Assembly (NCBI GenBank): GCA_021161405.1
Contig: JAGHAR010000059.1
Span: 1 to 14,730, forward strand
Reading direction: 5' to 3'
Length of the DNA: 14,730 nt
Origin: Candidatus Iainarchaeum sp.
GTDB taxonomy: Archaea; Iainarchaeota; Iainarchaeia; Iainarchaeales; JAGHAR01
Shown: in pieces, positions 1 to 7,029 of the stretch
Numbering within the stretch: the stretch's first letter is position 1
How the letters are laid out: every line of letters starts with the position of its first letter
Notes under the pieces: generated by a model
What the model saw: the letters and a program-made list of their open reading frames with translations, nothing else
Told to the model about the DNA's origin: nothing
Databases searched by the model: none
Made by a program: the position numbers and the translations under genes

Positions 1-1596
1 ATTGAGAGCGAAAGCGAATTCGTTAACTATCAGAAGATACAAATTCAGGAGCCTTTGGAAAAATTACACGGGAGTGAGCAGGCAACATATCTAGATGTGC
101 ATGTAAGCGATGATTTGGTTAATAGATTGGCTCCAGGAGATAAAACAAAATTTGTTGGAATTCTCAGATTGTATCCCGGGCAAGCCCGGAAAACATTATT
201 CGGGAGGTATTTGGAAGCAATACATTTAGAGGAAACCGAAAAAGAATTTGAGGAAGTAGAAATTCTGCCAGAGGAAGAGGCAGAAATAAAAAGGTTAGCC
301 AAAGACCCAAAGATATATGAAAAATTAGTTGCGAGCATTGCTCCTTCGATATACGGCCATGAAAAGGTTAAGGAAGCGATTGTTCTGCAGCTGTTTGGCG
401 GAGTTAGAAAATTTTTGCCTAATAATCCGCCAATCAGAGGAAATATACACATCCTTCTTGTTGGCGATCCCGGCACTGGAAAATCGCAGATACTGCAGGC
501 AACAAATGATATTGCACCGAAAAGCATATACTTTGCTGGGAAAACAAGTAGTGCTGTTGGCCTAACTGCTTCCGCTGTCAAAGATGAATTTGGTGAGGGC
601 GGCTGGACATTAAAGGCAGGGGCATTAGTGTTAAGTAACGGCGGTATTTGTATGGCAGATGAAATAGACAAAATGGATGATAACGATAGATCCGCTTTGC
701 ACGAGGCAATGGAGCAAGGAATGGTTTCTGTAGCGAAGGCAGGAATAGTAACACGTTTTAAAGCAGACACAAGCATATTGGCAGCTGCAAATCCAAAATT
801 CGGAAGGTTTGATGAATATAGAAATGTAATTGAACAGATTGACCTGCCGCCAACACTAATATCGAGGTTTGACCTCTTCTTTGTTATAAAAGATGTTTTG
901 GATGAAACGAAAGATATGCAAATAGCAAAACATGTTTTGAAAACGCACAAAGCAGGCGAGCTCCTTTATCAGTCGAAAAAGAAAGGAGCAAAGATAAAAA
1001 AGAGTGAAGAGAAGGAAATAGAAGCAATTGCTACGCCGCCAATACCGCCAGAACTGCTGAGAAAGTATATTTCCTATGCAAGGCAGAACATCTTTCCTGT
1101 TTTAACGGATGAGGCAATGGAAGAAATTTCCAAATTCTACGTGAATCTAAGAAAGCAGGGCAAGCAGACAGAAGAGGAGAGAATGAGCTATCCAGCAACG
1201 CATAGGCAATTAGAGGCATTGATAAGGCTTGCCGAGGCAAGCGCAAGGGTAAGGTTAAGTGATAAAGTAACAAAGGAGGATGCTGAGAGGGCTATTGCAT
1301 TGATGACAGAATCTCTCGGCTTGCTAAGAGATCCGGAAACAGGAGCAATTAATATAGATTATTTAACTCTGGGCCAAGCATACAGCAAAACAGAGAGGAT
1401 GCGAGAAATTCTGAATATAATAAGGATGAAAGCCACAGAGATGGACAGAGTTCCAATAGAAGATATAGTTGAGGAAATGAAAACAAAGAAGGTTAGTGAG
1501 GAAGAAACATTAAGTTTACTGCGCGAACTCGAAAGGAAAGGAGAAATATATAAACCAGATCACTATACTGTTGCACCTGTAGACAGGCGCGCCTAA
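1..1596 (+). CDS. mcm: MCM replicative DNA helicase, 3' part (5' end outside window)
   Basis: ATP-driven hexameric 3'-5' helicase that unwinds DNA at the archaeal replication fork. The frame is open from base 1 and already reads MCM N-terminal OB-fold sequence (YQKIQIQEPLE, then VNRLAPGDK), so the gene begins upstream; the TTG at 55 is not the start. Of the 531 residues visible, counted from base 1, Walker A GDPGTGKSQ is at 155-163, Walker B MADEIDKM at about 218-225, sensor 1 AAANPKFG at 261-268 and the arginine finger SRFD at 288-291. A winged-helix tail occupies roughly the last 70 residues. Family members are usually about 650-700 residues, so the first N-terminal subdomain and the zinc-binding segment lie off the edge. 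The ATPase is uninterrupted, with no intein. Walker B reads MADE where IDE is more common. The stop is 33 nt before the protease gene, which has its own TATA-like box. Confidence 0.97.
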   Translation: MESESEFVNYQKIQIQEPLEKLHGSEQATYLDVHVSDDLVNRLAPGDKTKFVGILRLYPGQARKTLFGRYLEAIHLEETEKEFEEVEILPEEEAEIKRLAKDPKIYEKLVASIAPSIYGHEKVKEAIVLQLFGGVRKFLPNNPPIRGNIHILLVGDPGTGKSQILQATNDIAPKSIYFAGKTSSAVGLTASAVKDEFGEGGWTLKAGALVLSNGGICMADEIDKMDDNDRSALHEAMEQGMVSVAKAGIVTRFKADTSILAAANPKFGRFDEYRNVIEQIDLPPTLISRFDLFFVIKDVLDETKDMQIAKHVLKTHKAGELLYQSKKKGAKIKKSEEKEIEAIATPPIPPELLRKYISYARQNIFPVLTDEAMEEISKFYVNLRKQGKQTEEERMSYPATHRQLEALIRLAEASARVRLSDKVTKEDAERAIALMTESLGLLRDPETGAINIDYLTLGQAYSKTERMREILNIIRMKATEMDRVPIEDIVEEMKTKKVSEEETLSLLRELERKGEIYKPDHYTVAPVDRRA

Positions 1597-1597
1597 C

Positions 1598-1607
1598 TAA
1601 ATATTAA
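1598..1607 (+). promoter_or_regulatory. TATA-like box for the presenilin-like protease gene
   Basis: TAAATATTAA lies just after the mcm stop and is centred about 27 nt before the ATG at 1630. That spacing would start transcription at or next to the start codon. No SD motif precedes the ATG, so a leaderless mRNA is the simplest reading. This is inferred from spacing only. Confidence 0.5.
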
Positions 1608-1629
1608 CTTATCGCACAAAATCTAAACT

Positions 1630-2439
1630 ATGGCTTCTAAAGTTAGCAGGCCTGTTCTCAAAGCAATTGCCATATTCACTCTGATTTTTTTCATTACGCA
1701 ACTACTCGGGTTAGCTGTAGCAGCAGGCCTAATCAAAGCCGGAATTAAAACAACCATAGTTAGCGAGAATCCTGAAGATATATCGAATGCATTCGGCATG
1801 ATGGCATTGATATTGATTATGACATTTGTAATCCTTATTCTAATGAAATACATAAAGCTGAGAAAGCTTATTTGGCCTATTGTAATAATGCTTGTTTTCT
1901 CTACCTCCTCGCTAGCTGCAGAGGCCTTTATCGGACATTACGGAACAGTATTTGGGATAATTTTTACGATTGTTTTTTGGCATTTTAGAAAAAGATTAAT
2001 AGCGAGAAATATTGTTGCAATAATGGCTGTAGCTGTTGCTGGCTCACTGCTAGGTGTTTCCCTCGGTTTAGTGCCGGTAGCAATACTTGTGCTTCTTGTT
2101 GGCCTCTACGATATTATTGCAGTGTTTGTTACTAAGCATATGCAGATATTAGCAAAAGAAGTTGTGAAAGAAAACCTGCCCTTTACAATAGCGATGCCGA
2201 CAAAGGAGCATAAATATGAGCTTGGCGGCGGAGATTTGGTTATTCCGCTAATGTTTGCCAGCTCTGCATTAAGAGTAAACTTTGCATTAACTATTTTGCT
2301 ACTGCTTTCCTCATATATAGGAATTCTGATAACTCTTGTAATAGCCGCAAAGTTAAAGAGGGCAATGCCTGCAGTGCCACTACAAGCGGTTTTTATGCTT
2401 CTTGTATTCAGTAGCTTTGCTATAGGAGGAATGCTTTAA
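1630..2439 (+). CDS. Presenilin-like intramembrane aspartyl protease (A22 family)
   Basis: A 269-residue multi-pass membrane protein with the signature of presenilin/signal-peptide-peptidase GxGD proteases, which cut transmembrane segments inside the bilayer. The first catalytic motif is LYD (Asp161) in a hydrophobic helix and the second is GGGD (199-202, Asp202) followed by LVIPLMF. The C-terminal PAL-type motif reads PAVP (247-250) before LQAVF. Roughly nine hydrophobic segments are visible, with a short loop of about 40 residues between the two aspartates, as in compact archaeal homologues rather than eukaryotic presenilins. The ATG at 1630 is preceded by a TATA-like box at leaderless spacing. 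The 3' end overlaps the convergent VTT gene by 20 bp. Substrates cannot be read from sequence; archaeal members are generally assigned to signal-peptide or membrane-protein turnover. Sure of the family, not of the role. Confidence 0.9.
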   Translation: MASKVSRPVLKAIAIFTLIFFITQLLGLAVAAGLIKAGIKTTIVSENPEDISNAFGMMALILIMTFVILILMKYIKLRKLIWPIVIMLVFSTSSLAAEAFIGHYGTVFGIIFTIVFWHFRKRLIARNIVAIMAVAVAGSLLGVSLGLVPVAILVLLVGLYDIIAVFVTKHMQILAKEVVKENLPFTIAMPTKEHKYELGGGDLVIPLMFASSALRVNFALTILLLLSSYIGILITLVIAAKLKRAMPAVPLQAVFMLLVFSSFAIGGML

Positions 2440-2947
2440 TTGCCTCTATACCGAGATAGCCGGCATAGCTTATAATCAGATATCTCAGAAATTTGCCAGC
2501 AAAACAGGCAACAACGAATTTTTTAATATTGTATTTTAAAATACCAGCAACAATTCCAATAACATCAAACGGAAACGGCGTAAAGGCACCGAGGAATATG
2601 AATATGCAGCCTTTTGCATGGAGCATTTTAATTATTTCATCTGGAGGAGCAATATGCAACGCCCTAACTTTTTCAATTGTCTGCTTTCCAAAATAGCCGG
2701 CAAAGTAGGAAGAGAGCTCTCCTATTGCTGAGCCAGCCCCTACAACAAGAGCAATAATTAACGGACTCAAAATTCCGAATGGAACAAACAGGCCAGCAGC
2801 AAAAAATATAAAGGCATCTAAGGGAAGAGGCAGAAAAACAGTGGCGTTAGCAATTATGGCTGCAACAAACAAACCCAAAAAGCCGAAATGTATTAGCAAA
2901 GCGTTTAGAAGTTCTGCCAATTTTAATTGAAAATTTTCCAAAATCAT
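2420..2947 (-). CDS. VTT-domain (DedA/YqaA-like) membrane protein
   Basis: A 175-residue integral membrane protein of the VTT/DedA superfamily, whose members act in lipid scrambling or transport and membrane homeostasis. Visible hallmarks are the N-terminal hydrophobic segment followed by LPLPLDAFIFFAAG (about 39-52), the re-entrant region GAGSAIGELSSYFAGYFG (about 70-87) with its conserved Gly-Glu-x3-Tyr pattern, and TPFPFDVIGIVAG (about 123-135), which resembles the YqaA branch. A basic stretch KFLRYL follows before the last helix. The gene starts at ATG 2947 and is divergent from aIF2-beta. A TTG two codons downstream would fit the nearby A/T-rich box slightly better as a leaderless start. 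Its 3' end overlaps the protease gene. The transported lipid or ion is unknown. Confidence 0.86.
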   Translation of the reverse strand: MILENFQLKLAELLNALLIHFGFLGLFVAAIIANATVFLPLPLDAFIFFAAGLFVPFGILSPLIIALVVGAGSAIGELSSYFAGYFGKQTIEKVRALHIAPPDEIIKMLHAKGCIFIFLGAFTPFPFDVIGIVAGILKYNIKKFVVACFAGKFLRYLIISYAGYLGIEAIKAFLL

Positions 2948-2960
2948 AGCAACCCTAAAA

Positions 2961-2971
2961 CTAAAAATAAA
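2961..2971 (-). promoter_or_regulatory. Possible TATA box for the VTT gene
   Basis: On the minus strand this reads TTTATTTTTAG. It is centred about 19 nt before ATG 2947 or about 25 nt before TTG 2941. The spacing suits the TTG better, so either the start or the box assignment is uncertain. Confidence 0.25.
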
Positions 2972-2977
2972 CTATGA

Positions 2978-2986
2978 TTTTTAATT
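2978..2986 (+). promoter_or_regulatory. TATA-like box for aIF2-beta
   Basis: TTTTTAATT is centred 27 nt before ATG 3009, which implies a leaderless transcript. A start at the upstream TTG 2985 would place the start codon on top of this box, so the position supports ATG 3009. It also opens the cluster aIF2-beta, DUF424 and aIF1A. Confidence 0.5.
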
Positions 2987-3008
2987 GTTTGCCTCTCCAA
3001 TTCTTTCT

Positions 3009-3416
3009 ATGGAATATGAAAAATTGTTAAAACGAGCATATGAATCCTTGCCGAAAAAAACACTAACTAGAAAGAGATTTGAAATGCCAGTAGCGGATGT
3101 AATAAACCAAGGAAATAAGACAATAATTAGGAATTATCAGCAGATACTAAAAGTATTCAACAGACCAGAGAGACATTTCTTTAAATTTTTAGCAAGGGAA
3201 ACAGCAAGCGCTGTTACTGTTTCCGGGCAGCAGCTTGTCCTAAATAGGAAGCTAAGCATAGAGGAAATTCAGAAGGTTATTGAGAATTATGCCAATAGCT
3301 TTGTTCTGTGTTCTATTTGCAAGAAGCCAGATACAAAAATAATTGAGAAACACGGAGTTAAGATGCTGAAATGCGAGGCATGCGGTGCATTAACACCACT
3401 AAAGGCGATAAAATGA
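3009..3416 (+). CDS. Translation initiation factor aIF2 subunit beta
   Basis: Beta subunit of the heterotrimeric GTPase aIF2, which brings initiator methionyl-tRNA to the small ribosomal subunit. The 135-residue length is normal for archaea. The N-terminal helix EYEKLLKRAYESLP, which docks on the gamma subunit, is followed by the alpha/beta core (RFEMPVADV, then RPERHFFKFLARE) and a C-terminal C4 zinc ribbon with cysteines at 101, 104, 122 and 125 (CSIC and CEAC). I chose ATG 3009 because homologues start at this helix and a TATA-like box lies 27 nt upstream. An in-frame TTG at 2985 would add eight unconserved residues. The stop codon overlaps the ATG of the DUF424 gene as ATGA, so the two are probably translationally coupled. 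Confidence 0.96.
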   Translation: MEYEKLLKRAYESLPKKTLTRKRFEMPVADVINQGNKTIIRNYQQILKVFNRPERHFFKFLARETASAVTVSGQQLVLNRKLSIEEIQKVIENYANSFVLCSICKKPDTKIIEKHGVKMLKCEACGALTPLKAIK

Positions 3417-3709
3417 TCTGCTATAAAATACACTCCTCAGCAACTGGCGAAGTATTGGCAGCATGCGATGCAGAACTGCTCGAAAAAAAGCTCAAAAATA
3501 ACGGGATTGATTTCTACATAACAAAAGCGTTCTATGGAAAGGAAAAAATAGGAAAGGAAGAATTCAAAGAAATTCTAAAAGAACACACAAATATAAACCT
3601 AGTAGGAGAGAAGACAGTAAAAGCAGCAATAGAGGTTGGCTTAGCAACAGAGAACAATATTAAAAGAATTTCCGGAGTTCCGCATCTGCAGATATATATA
3701 ATCGAGTGA
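3413..3709 (+). CDS. DUF424 family protein, function unknown
   Basis: A 98-residue archaeal protein of family DUF424. Recognisable landmarks are a start with a KIH segment, then GEVLAACDAELL (about 12-23), FYGKEKI (about 40-46), the NLVGEKTV segment (about 62-69), an AIEVGL turn and the C-terminal GVPHLQIYII (about 88-97). No catalytic signature or membrane segment is evident. I start it at ATG 3413, whose ATG overlaps the aIF2-beta TGA as ATGA. An in-frame ATG at 3371 would add 14 residues inside the zinc-ribbon coding region and lacks family similarity. It sits between aIF2-beta and aIF1A, 4 nt before the latter, which suggests a role linked to initiation or the small subunit. That role is inference only. 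Confidence 0.88.
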   Translation: MICYKIHSSATGEVLAACDAELLEKKLKNNGIDFYITKAFYGKEKIGKEEFKEILKEHTNINLVGEKTVKAAIEVGLATENNIKRISGVPHLQIYIIE

Positions 3710-3713
3710 TACT

Positions 3714-4013
3714 ATGGAAGAGAATGCAAGGATTAGACTACCAAAAGAAAAGGAAAACGAATTGCTTGGCGTTGTTACAAAGCTTCTTGGAGCTAACCAT
3801 CTAATGGTTAAGTGCATAGATGGAAAAGAAAGGTTGTGCAGAATACCTGGCAGGTTAAGGAAAAAGGTGTGGGTTAGGGATGGCGATTTGGTTATTGTAA
3901 AGGTTTGGGAATTTCAGGATGAAAAGGGAGATATTGTCTGGAGATATCTGCCGAACCAAGCAAACCAGCTGAAGAGAAGGGGCCTACTAAAAGATTTGGA
4001 ATACAGCAAATGA
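3714..4013 (+). CDS. Translation initiation factor aIF1A
   Basis: Archaeal counterpart of eIF1A and bacterial IF1. It binds the A site of the small subunit and helps start-codon selection. The 99 residues comprise a single OB fold: ELLGVVTKLLGANHLMVKC (about 16-34), the RIPGRLRKKVWVRDGD core (about 44-59) with its basic RNA-binding surface, then VIVKVWEFQ and the C-terminal helix region. Length and motif order match archaeal aIF1A throughout. ATG 3714 follows the DUF424 stop by 4 nt, and the GTGAT spanning that stop is a weak SD-like match. It is the last gene of the initiation-factor cluster; RIO1 downstream has its own TATA-like box. Confidence 0.96.
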   Translation: MEENARIRLPKEKENELLGVVTKLLGANHLMVKCIDGKERLCRIPGRLRKKVWVRDGDLVIVKVWEFQDEKGDIVWRYLPNQANQLKRRGLLKDLEYSK

Positions 4014-4017
4014 ACAA

Positions 4018-4024
4018 TTTAAAA
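4018..4024 (+). promoter_or_regulatory. TATA-like box for RIO1
   Basis: TTTAAAA is centred 26 nt before ATG 4047, with no SD motif near the ATG. This fits a leaderless RIO1 transcript separate from the aIF cluster. Among the clearer box matches in the window. Confidence 0.55.
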
Positions 4025-4046
4025 CAATTAAGAATTCCTAATTCTT

Positions 4047-4790
4047 ATGGACAGGAAGGAAATTACAATAAGAGATATTATAAGAGAGGAAGCACTCCAA
4101 AAGATATTTGATAGAGTGTTTGATGAAAGAACAATCCTAGCAATACATTCTTTAGCAACGAAGGGATATTTTAACAATTTAGAATATATTGTGAGCTCCG
4201 GCAAAGAAGCTGTTGTATGTAAAGCAGTAGATGCAGCAAACAACCCAAGAGCGGTAAAAATTTACAAAATTGAAACAAGCGATTTCAAGAATATGCTTGC
4301 ATATATTGAGCACGATCCAAGGTTTACTAACATTGGCAGGGAGAAGCACGATATAGTGTATGCATGGACCAGAAAAGAATTCCGAAACTTAGAGGAATTA
4401 AACAACGCTGGCATTAGAGTGCCTTTGCCAATAGCATTCAGAGAAAACGTATTGGTAATGGAATTTATTGGGCAAGAAAATGCTGCTCCTTTGCTGAAAT
4501 ATTCCCCGCCCAAAGATATCCTAGAGTTTGAGGAGTTCGTTGTTAGAAGCCTTGCTTTGATGGTAAAAAAAGCAGGGCTTATCCATGCTGATCTCTCCGA
4601 GTATAACATTCTAAACAACAATGAGGAGTTCGTAATAATCGACTGCGGGCAAGCAGTAGCATTAGAGCATCCAAGAGCAGAGGAATTCTTTGAAAGAGAT
4701 CTGCGAAATATGGCAAAATATCTAACAAAACAAGGACTAAAGACAGATGCTAGCAAACTTAGGGAAAAGGTGCGAAAATTCGAGGTATAA
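4047..4790 (+). CDS. RIO1-type serine protein kinase/ATPase
   Basis: Atypical kinase that drives late maturation of the small ribosomal subunit and release of assembly factors. The 247-residue length is typical of archaeal RIO1. The nucleotide loop reads SSGKEAVVC (50-58), related to the family's STGKEANVY, and Lys71 in AVKIYK is the ATP-binding lysine. The hinge is LVMEFIG (about 136-142). The catalytic loop HADLSEYNIL has Asp182 and Asn187, and the metal-binding loop IIDCGQAV has Asp199. The downstream HPRAEEFFERDLRN segment is a RIO1 rather than RIO2 feature. No winged-helix domain precedes the kinase, which also argues against RIO2. It lies between aIF1A and the Dim2-like KH gene, both of which act on the 30S subunit. 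Confidence 0.96.
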   Translation: MDRKEITIRDIIREEALQKIFDRVFDERTILAIHSLATKGYFNNLEYIVSSGKEAVVCKAVDAANNPRAVKIYKIETSDFKNMLAYIEHDPRFTNIGREKHDIVYAWTRKEFRNLEELNNAGIRVPLPIAFRENVLVMEFIGQENAAPLLKYSPPKDILEFEEFVVRSLALMVKKAGLIHADLSEYNILNNNEEFVIIDCGQAVALEHPRAEEFFERDLRNMAKYLTKQGLKTDASKLREKVRKFEV

Positions 4791-4806
4791 TTTATAAATA
4801 TTTATA
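4791..4806 (+). promoter_or_regulatory. Strong TATA region for the KH-topoisomerase VI operon
   Basis: TTTATAAATATTTATA begins directly after the RIO1 stop. With the usual archaeal spacing, transcription would start at about 4820-4830, giving a leader of about 20-30 nt that includes the GGTG at 4842. Unlike the single genes nearby, this gene appears to have a leadered mRNA. Confidence 0.5.
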
Positions 4807-4841
4807 CATTTCTATATTATAGAGCAAATTCTGGCTGTTTT

Positions 4842-4845
4842 GGTG
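4842..4845 (+). promoter_or_regulatory. Shine-Dalgarno-like GGTG for the KH gene
   Basis: GGTG ends 5 nt before ATG 4851 and matches the core of the archaeal anti-SD complement GGAGGTGAT. It supports ATG 4851. It is short, so moderate confidence. Confidence 0.4.
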
Positions 4846-4850
4846 CTAGT

Positions 4851-5375
4851 ATGCTGCAAAGAGTAGAAATGAAAATTCCGAAGCAGAGGATAGCCATAGC
4901 TATAGGCAAAAAGGGAGAAGTAAAAAAACAGATAGAAGAGACAACAAAAACAAAGATAGAAATAGATTCCAAAACAGGCACAGCAATAATAGAGGGAGAA
5001 CCGCAAAACACGGTAATTGCGCAGGATATAGTAAAGGCGATAGCAAGAGGATTCTCTCCAGAGAAGGCAATGCTCTTGGCAGAGCCAGAATATATGCTAG
5101 ATATTATAGAGCTAAGGGACTGGGTAAATTCCGAAAATGCTGCAAAGGTAAAACGTGCCAGAGTAATAGGACGTAAAGGAAGTGCAAGGGAAAAGATAGA
5201 GGAAAAGACGAATTGCTTCCTATCTGTGCAGGGCAAAACAATAAGCATTATCGGGCATGTTGAAGATATTGAAAAGGCGAGAAAAGCCGTGGAGATGCTT
5301 CTCTCCGGGGCAAGCCACAAGAAAACATTTGCTGAATTAGATAGAATGTTAATGCGAAGGAGTTTTAGGTTGTGA
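4851..5375 (+). CDS. KH-domain protein, Dim2/Pno1-type 30S assembly factor
   Basis: A 174-residue protein with two KH RNA-binding domains. KH1 has the loop IGKKG (GKKG 19-22) and KH2 has VIGRKGSARE (GRKG 107-110). The C-terminal GASHKKTFAELDRML corresponds to the conserved tail of Pno1/Dim2-like proteins. Eukaryotic Dim2/Pno1 binds the 3' end region of pre-18S rRNA, and an archaeal Dim2 homologue is known to bind rRNA and aIF2-alpha, so a role in small-subunit maturation is likely. The neighbouring RIO1 kinase fits, as it acts on the same pre-40S/30S particle. The stop lies 4 nt before topo VI-B, giving tight coupling. Its link to topoisomerase VI is positional and not explained by sequence. 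Confidence 0.92.
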   Translation: MLQRVEMKIPKQRIAIAIGKKGEVKKQIEETTKTKIEIDSKTGTAIIEGEPQNTVIAQDIVKAIARGFSPEKAMLLAEPEYMLDIIELRDWVNSENAAKVKRARVIGRKGSAREKIEEKTNCFLSVQGKTISIIGHVEDIEKARKAVEMLLSGASHKKTFAELDRMLMRRSFRL

Positions 5376-5379
5376 TATT

Positions 5380-7029
5380 ATGGCTAAGGAGCAGCAGATA
5401 GATATTACAACAACCGCGGAAGCGCTTGCAAAGGAATTTAAGGAGCATAGTGTAGCTGAATTCTTCAAGAAAAATAGACAGATGCTCGGCCTCTACGGCA
5501 AGATAAGGTCACTAACAACAATAATACATGAATATGTTACAAATTCCTTAGATGCGTGTGAAGAAGCCAATATTCTTCCGGAGATAGAAATAAAGATCGA
5601 TGAGCTCGGCCCTGAATATTACGAGGTTACTGTAAAGGACAACGGCCCGGGACTAACAAAAGAGGTTGTCGGAAAGGCATTCGGACAGCTTTTAGCAGGA
5701 ACAAAGTTTCATAGACTAATGCAGATGCGCGGACAGCAAGGCATAGGGGCTGCAGGCTGCACTATGTTTAGTCAAATGACAACAGGCAAACCAGTAAAGG
5801 TAATCTCCGGCACAGGCAATGGAAAGTGTTTTGCGGTGGAGATAAGCATAGATGCAAAAACAAACCAGCCAAAGCTATCCAACTATAAGGAATTTAAGAG
5901 AAATTTTAGAGGAGTGGCTGTAAGAGCCAAATTCAAAGAAGTGCTCTACAAAGAATCTGAGCAGAGTCCGCTAGAGTATATAAGGAGAACTGCAATAGCA
6001 AATCCGCATGTAACAATAAAATTTACAGACCCTTCCGGAAAGAAACATATCTTCAAGAGGACCTCTAACAAAATTCCAAAAAAACCAAAAGCTGTAAAGC
6101 CGCATCCAAAAGGAGTTACTGTTGATGATGTGCTAAGCTATGCCCGCTCAACAAAAGCGCAGAAAGTAATTTCCTTCCTAAAAAACGATTTCGATAGAAT
6201 GGGCGCTAAAGCATTGGAGGAGATAAGCAAGAAGGTTAATTTCGATTTAAATAAAGATCCAAGAAGCTTAACATGGGAGGAAGCAGAACAGATTGTTAAA
6301 GCATTCCGCGAAACAGATTTCCTTGCTCCTTCAACAGACACTTTAAGTCCGATAGGCGAAGAGCAGATCAAAAAATCCTTCCAAACAATAGTAAAGCCGG
6401 AATTTTTAAGCGTGGTTTCGAGGAAGCCCAAGGTATATGCAGGCGGCTTTGCATTTCAGGTTGAGGTTGGTATAGGTGTTGGTGGAGAAGCAGGCAGGAC
6501 TCTAGCTAACGGAGAAAAAAAAGCAGAGATAATGAGATTCGCAAACAAAGTTCCGTTGCTATTTGATGCTGGAAGCTGCGCAATAACAAAAGCTGTGCAG
6601 AGTGTAGATTGGAAACGCTACGGCCTAAAAGATTTTGAGAATTCGCCAGTAACTGTCTTTGTTAGTTTGGTTTCTGTATATGTGCCCTACACTGGTGCAG
6701 GAAAGCAAGCGGTAGCGGATATTGATGAAATTGTAGAGGAAATAAAATTAGCTCTAATGGATTCTGGAAGGAGAACAAGCAGATATCTTGCTGCATTGCG
6801 AAAGGAAAGGGAAAAGCAGATGCGAAGAGAGGCTTTCATGAAATACATTCCCGAAGTTAGTTCTGCATTGGCAAAAATTACAAAGGTTAAGGAAGATAAA
6901 TTAAAGAAGAAATTGGAGAAATTAGTATTAGATAAGCTAAAGCTTGAAGAGCTTGAAGAGAAGATTGAAAAGGCCAGAGCGGAAGCACGCGGAAAAGAGG
7001 TGAAATCAAATGCCAAAGAAAGCAACTAA
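5380..7029 (+). CDS. top6B: DNA topoisomerase VI subunit B
   Basis: ATP-binding subunit of the A2B2 type IIB topoisomerase that relaxes and decatenates DNA by passing one duplex through another. The 549 residues match the family's usual length. The GHKL ATPase shows motif [11 protein letters not shown] (Glu51, Asn55), motif II DNGPGL (87-92) and the ATP lid GQQGIGAAG (118-126). An H2TH-like segment follows (about 240-320), then the transducer domain with the WKRY element (411-414), near which the switch lysine is expected. The end is a Lys/Glu-rich helical tail. The lid reads [10 protein letters not shown] where many homologues have GIGISGAVLY, a mild variation. ATG 5380 is 4 nt after the KH stop, whose GTGAT is SD-like. 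The 3' end overlaps topo VI-A by 20 nt. Confidence 0.97.
   Translation: MAKEQQIDITTTAEALAKEFKEHSVAEFFKKNRQMLGLYGKIRSLTTIIHEYVTNSLDACEEANILPEIEIKIDELGPEYYEVTVKDNGPGLTKEVVGKAFGQLLAGTKFHRLMQMRGQQGIGAAGCTMFSQMTTGKPVKVISGTGNGKCFAVEISIDAKTNQPKLSNYKEFKRNFRGVAVRAKFKEVLYKESEQSPLEYIRRTAIANPHVTIKFTDPSGKKHIFKRTSNKIPKKPKAVKPHPKGVTVDDVLSYARSTKAQKVISFLKNDFDRMGAKALEEISKKVNFDLNKDPRSLTWEEAEQIVKAFRETDFLAPSTDTLSPIGEEQIKKSFQTIVKPEFLSVVSRKPKVYAGGFAFQVEVGIGVGGEAGRTLANGEKKAEIMRFANKVPLLFDAGSCAITKAVQSVDWKRYGLKDFENSPVTVFVSLVSVYVPYTGAGKQAVADIDEIVEEIKLALMDSGRRTSRYLAALRKEREKQMRREAFMKYIPEVSSALAKITKVKEDKLKKKLEKLVLDKLKLEELEEKIEKARAEARGKEVKSNAKESN
6997..7003 (+). promoter_or_regulatory. Shine-Dalgarno site for topo VI-A
   Basis: GAGGTGA inside the end of the topo VI-B gene lies 6 nt before ATG 7010. 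It is the best SD match in the window together with that of dph2. It fixes the topo VI-A start and shows that operon-internal genes rely on SD initiation. Confidence 0.75.

Noticed and set aside
45..950. A 301-codon open frame on the minus strand
   Set aside because: It lies entirely opposite mcm, which has all its helicase motifs. The minus frame translates to a Ser/Phe-rich sequence without recognisable domains, as expected of a shadow of A-rich coding DNA.
55..1596. N-terminally truncated mcm pseudogene starting at TTG 55
   Set aside because: The frame is open to base 1 and encodes conserved MCM sequence before the TTG, so the gene simply continues beyond the window.
2985..3008. aIF2-beta start at TTG 2985
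   Set aside because: It would overlap the TATA-like box that is well placed for ATG 3009 and adds residues outside the conserved N-terminal helix.
3371..3412. Longer DUF424 protein from ATG 3371
   Set aside because: The extra 14 residues come from out-of-frame zinc-ribbon sequence of aIF2-beta and do not fit the family start. ATG 3413 overlaps the stop as ATGA, a common coupling.
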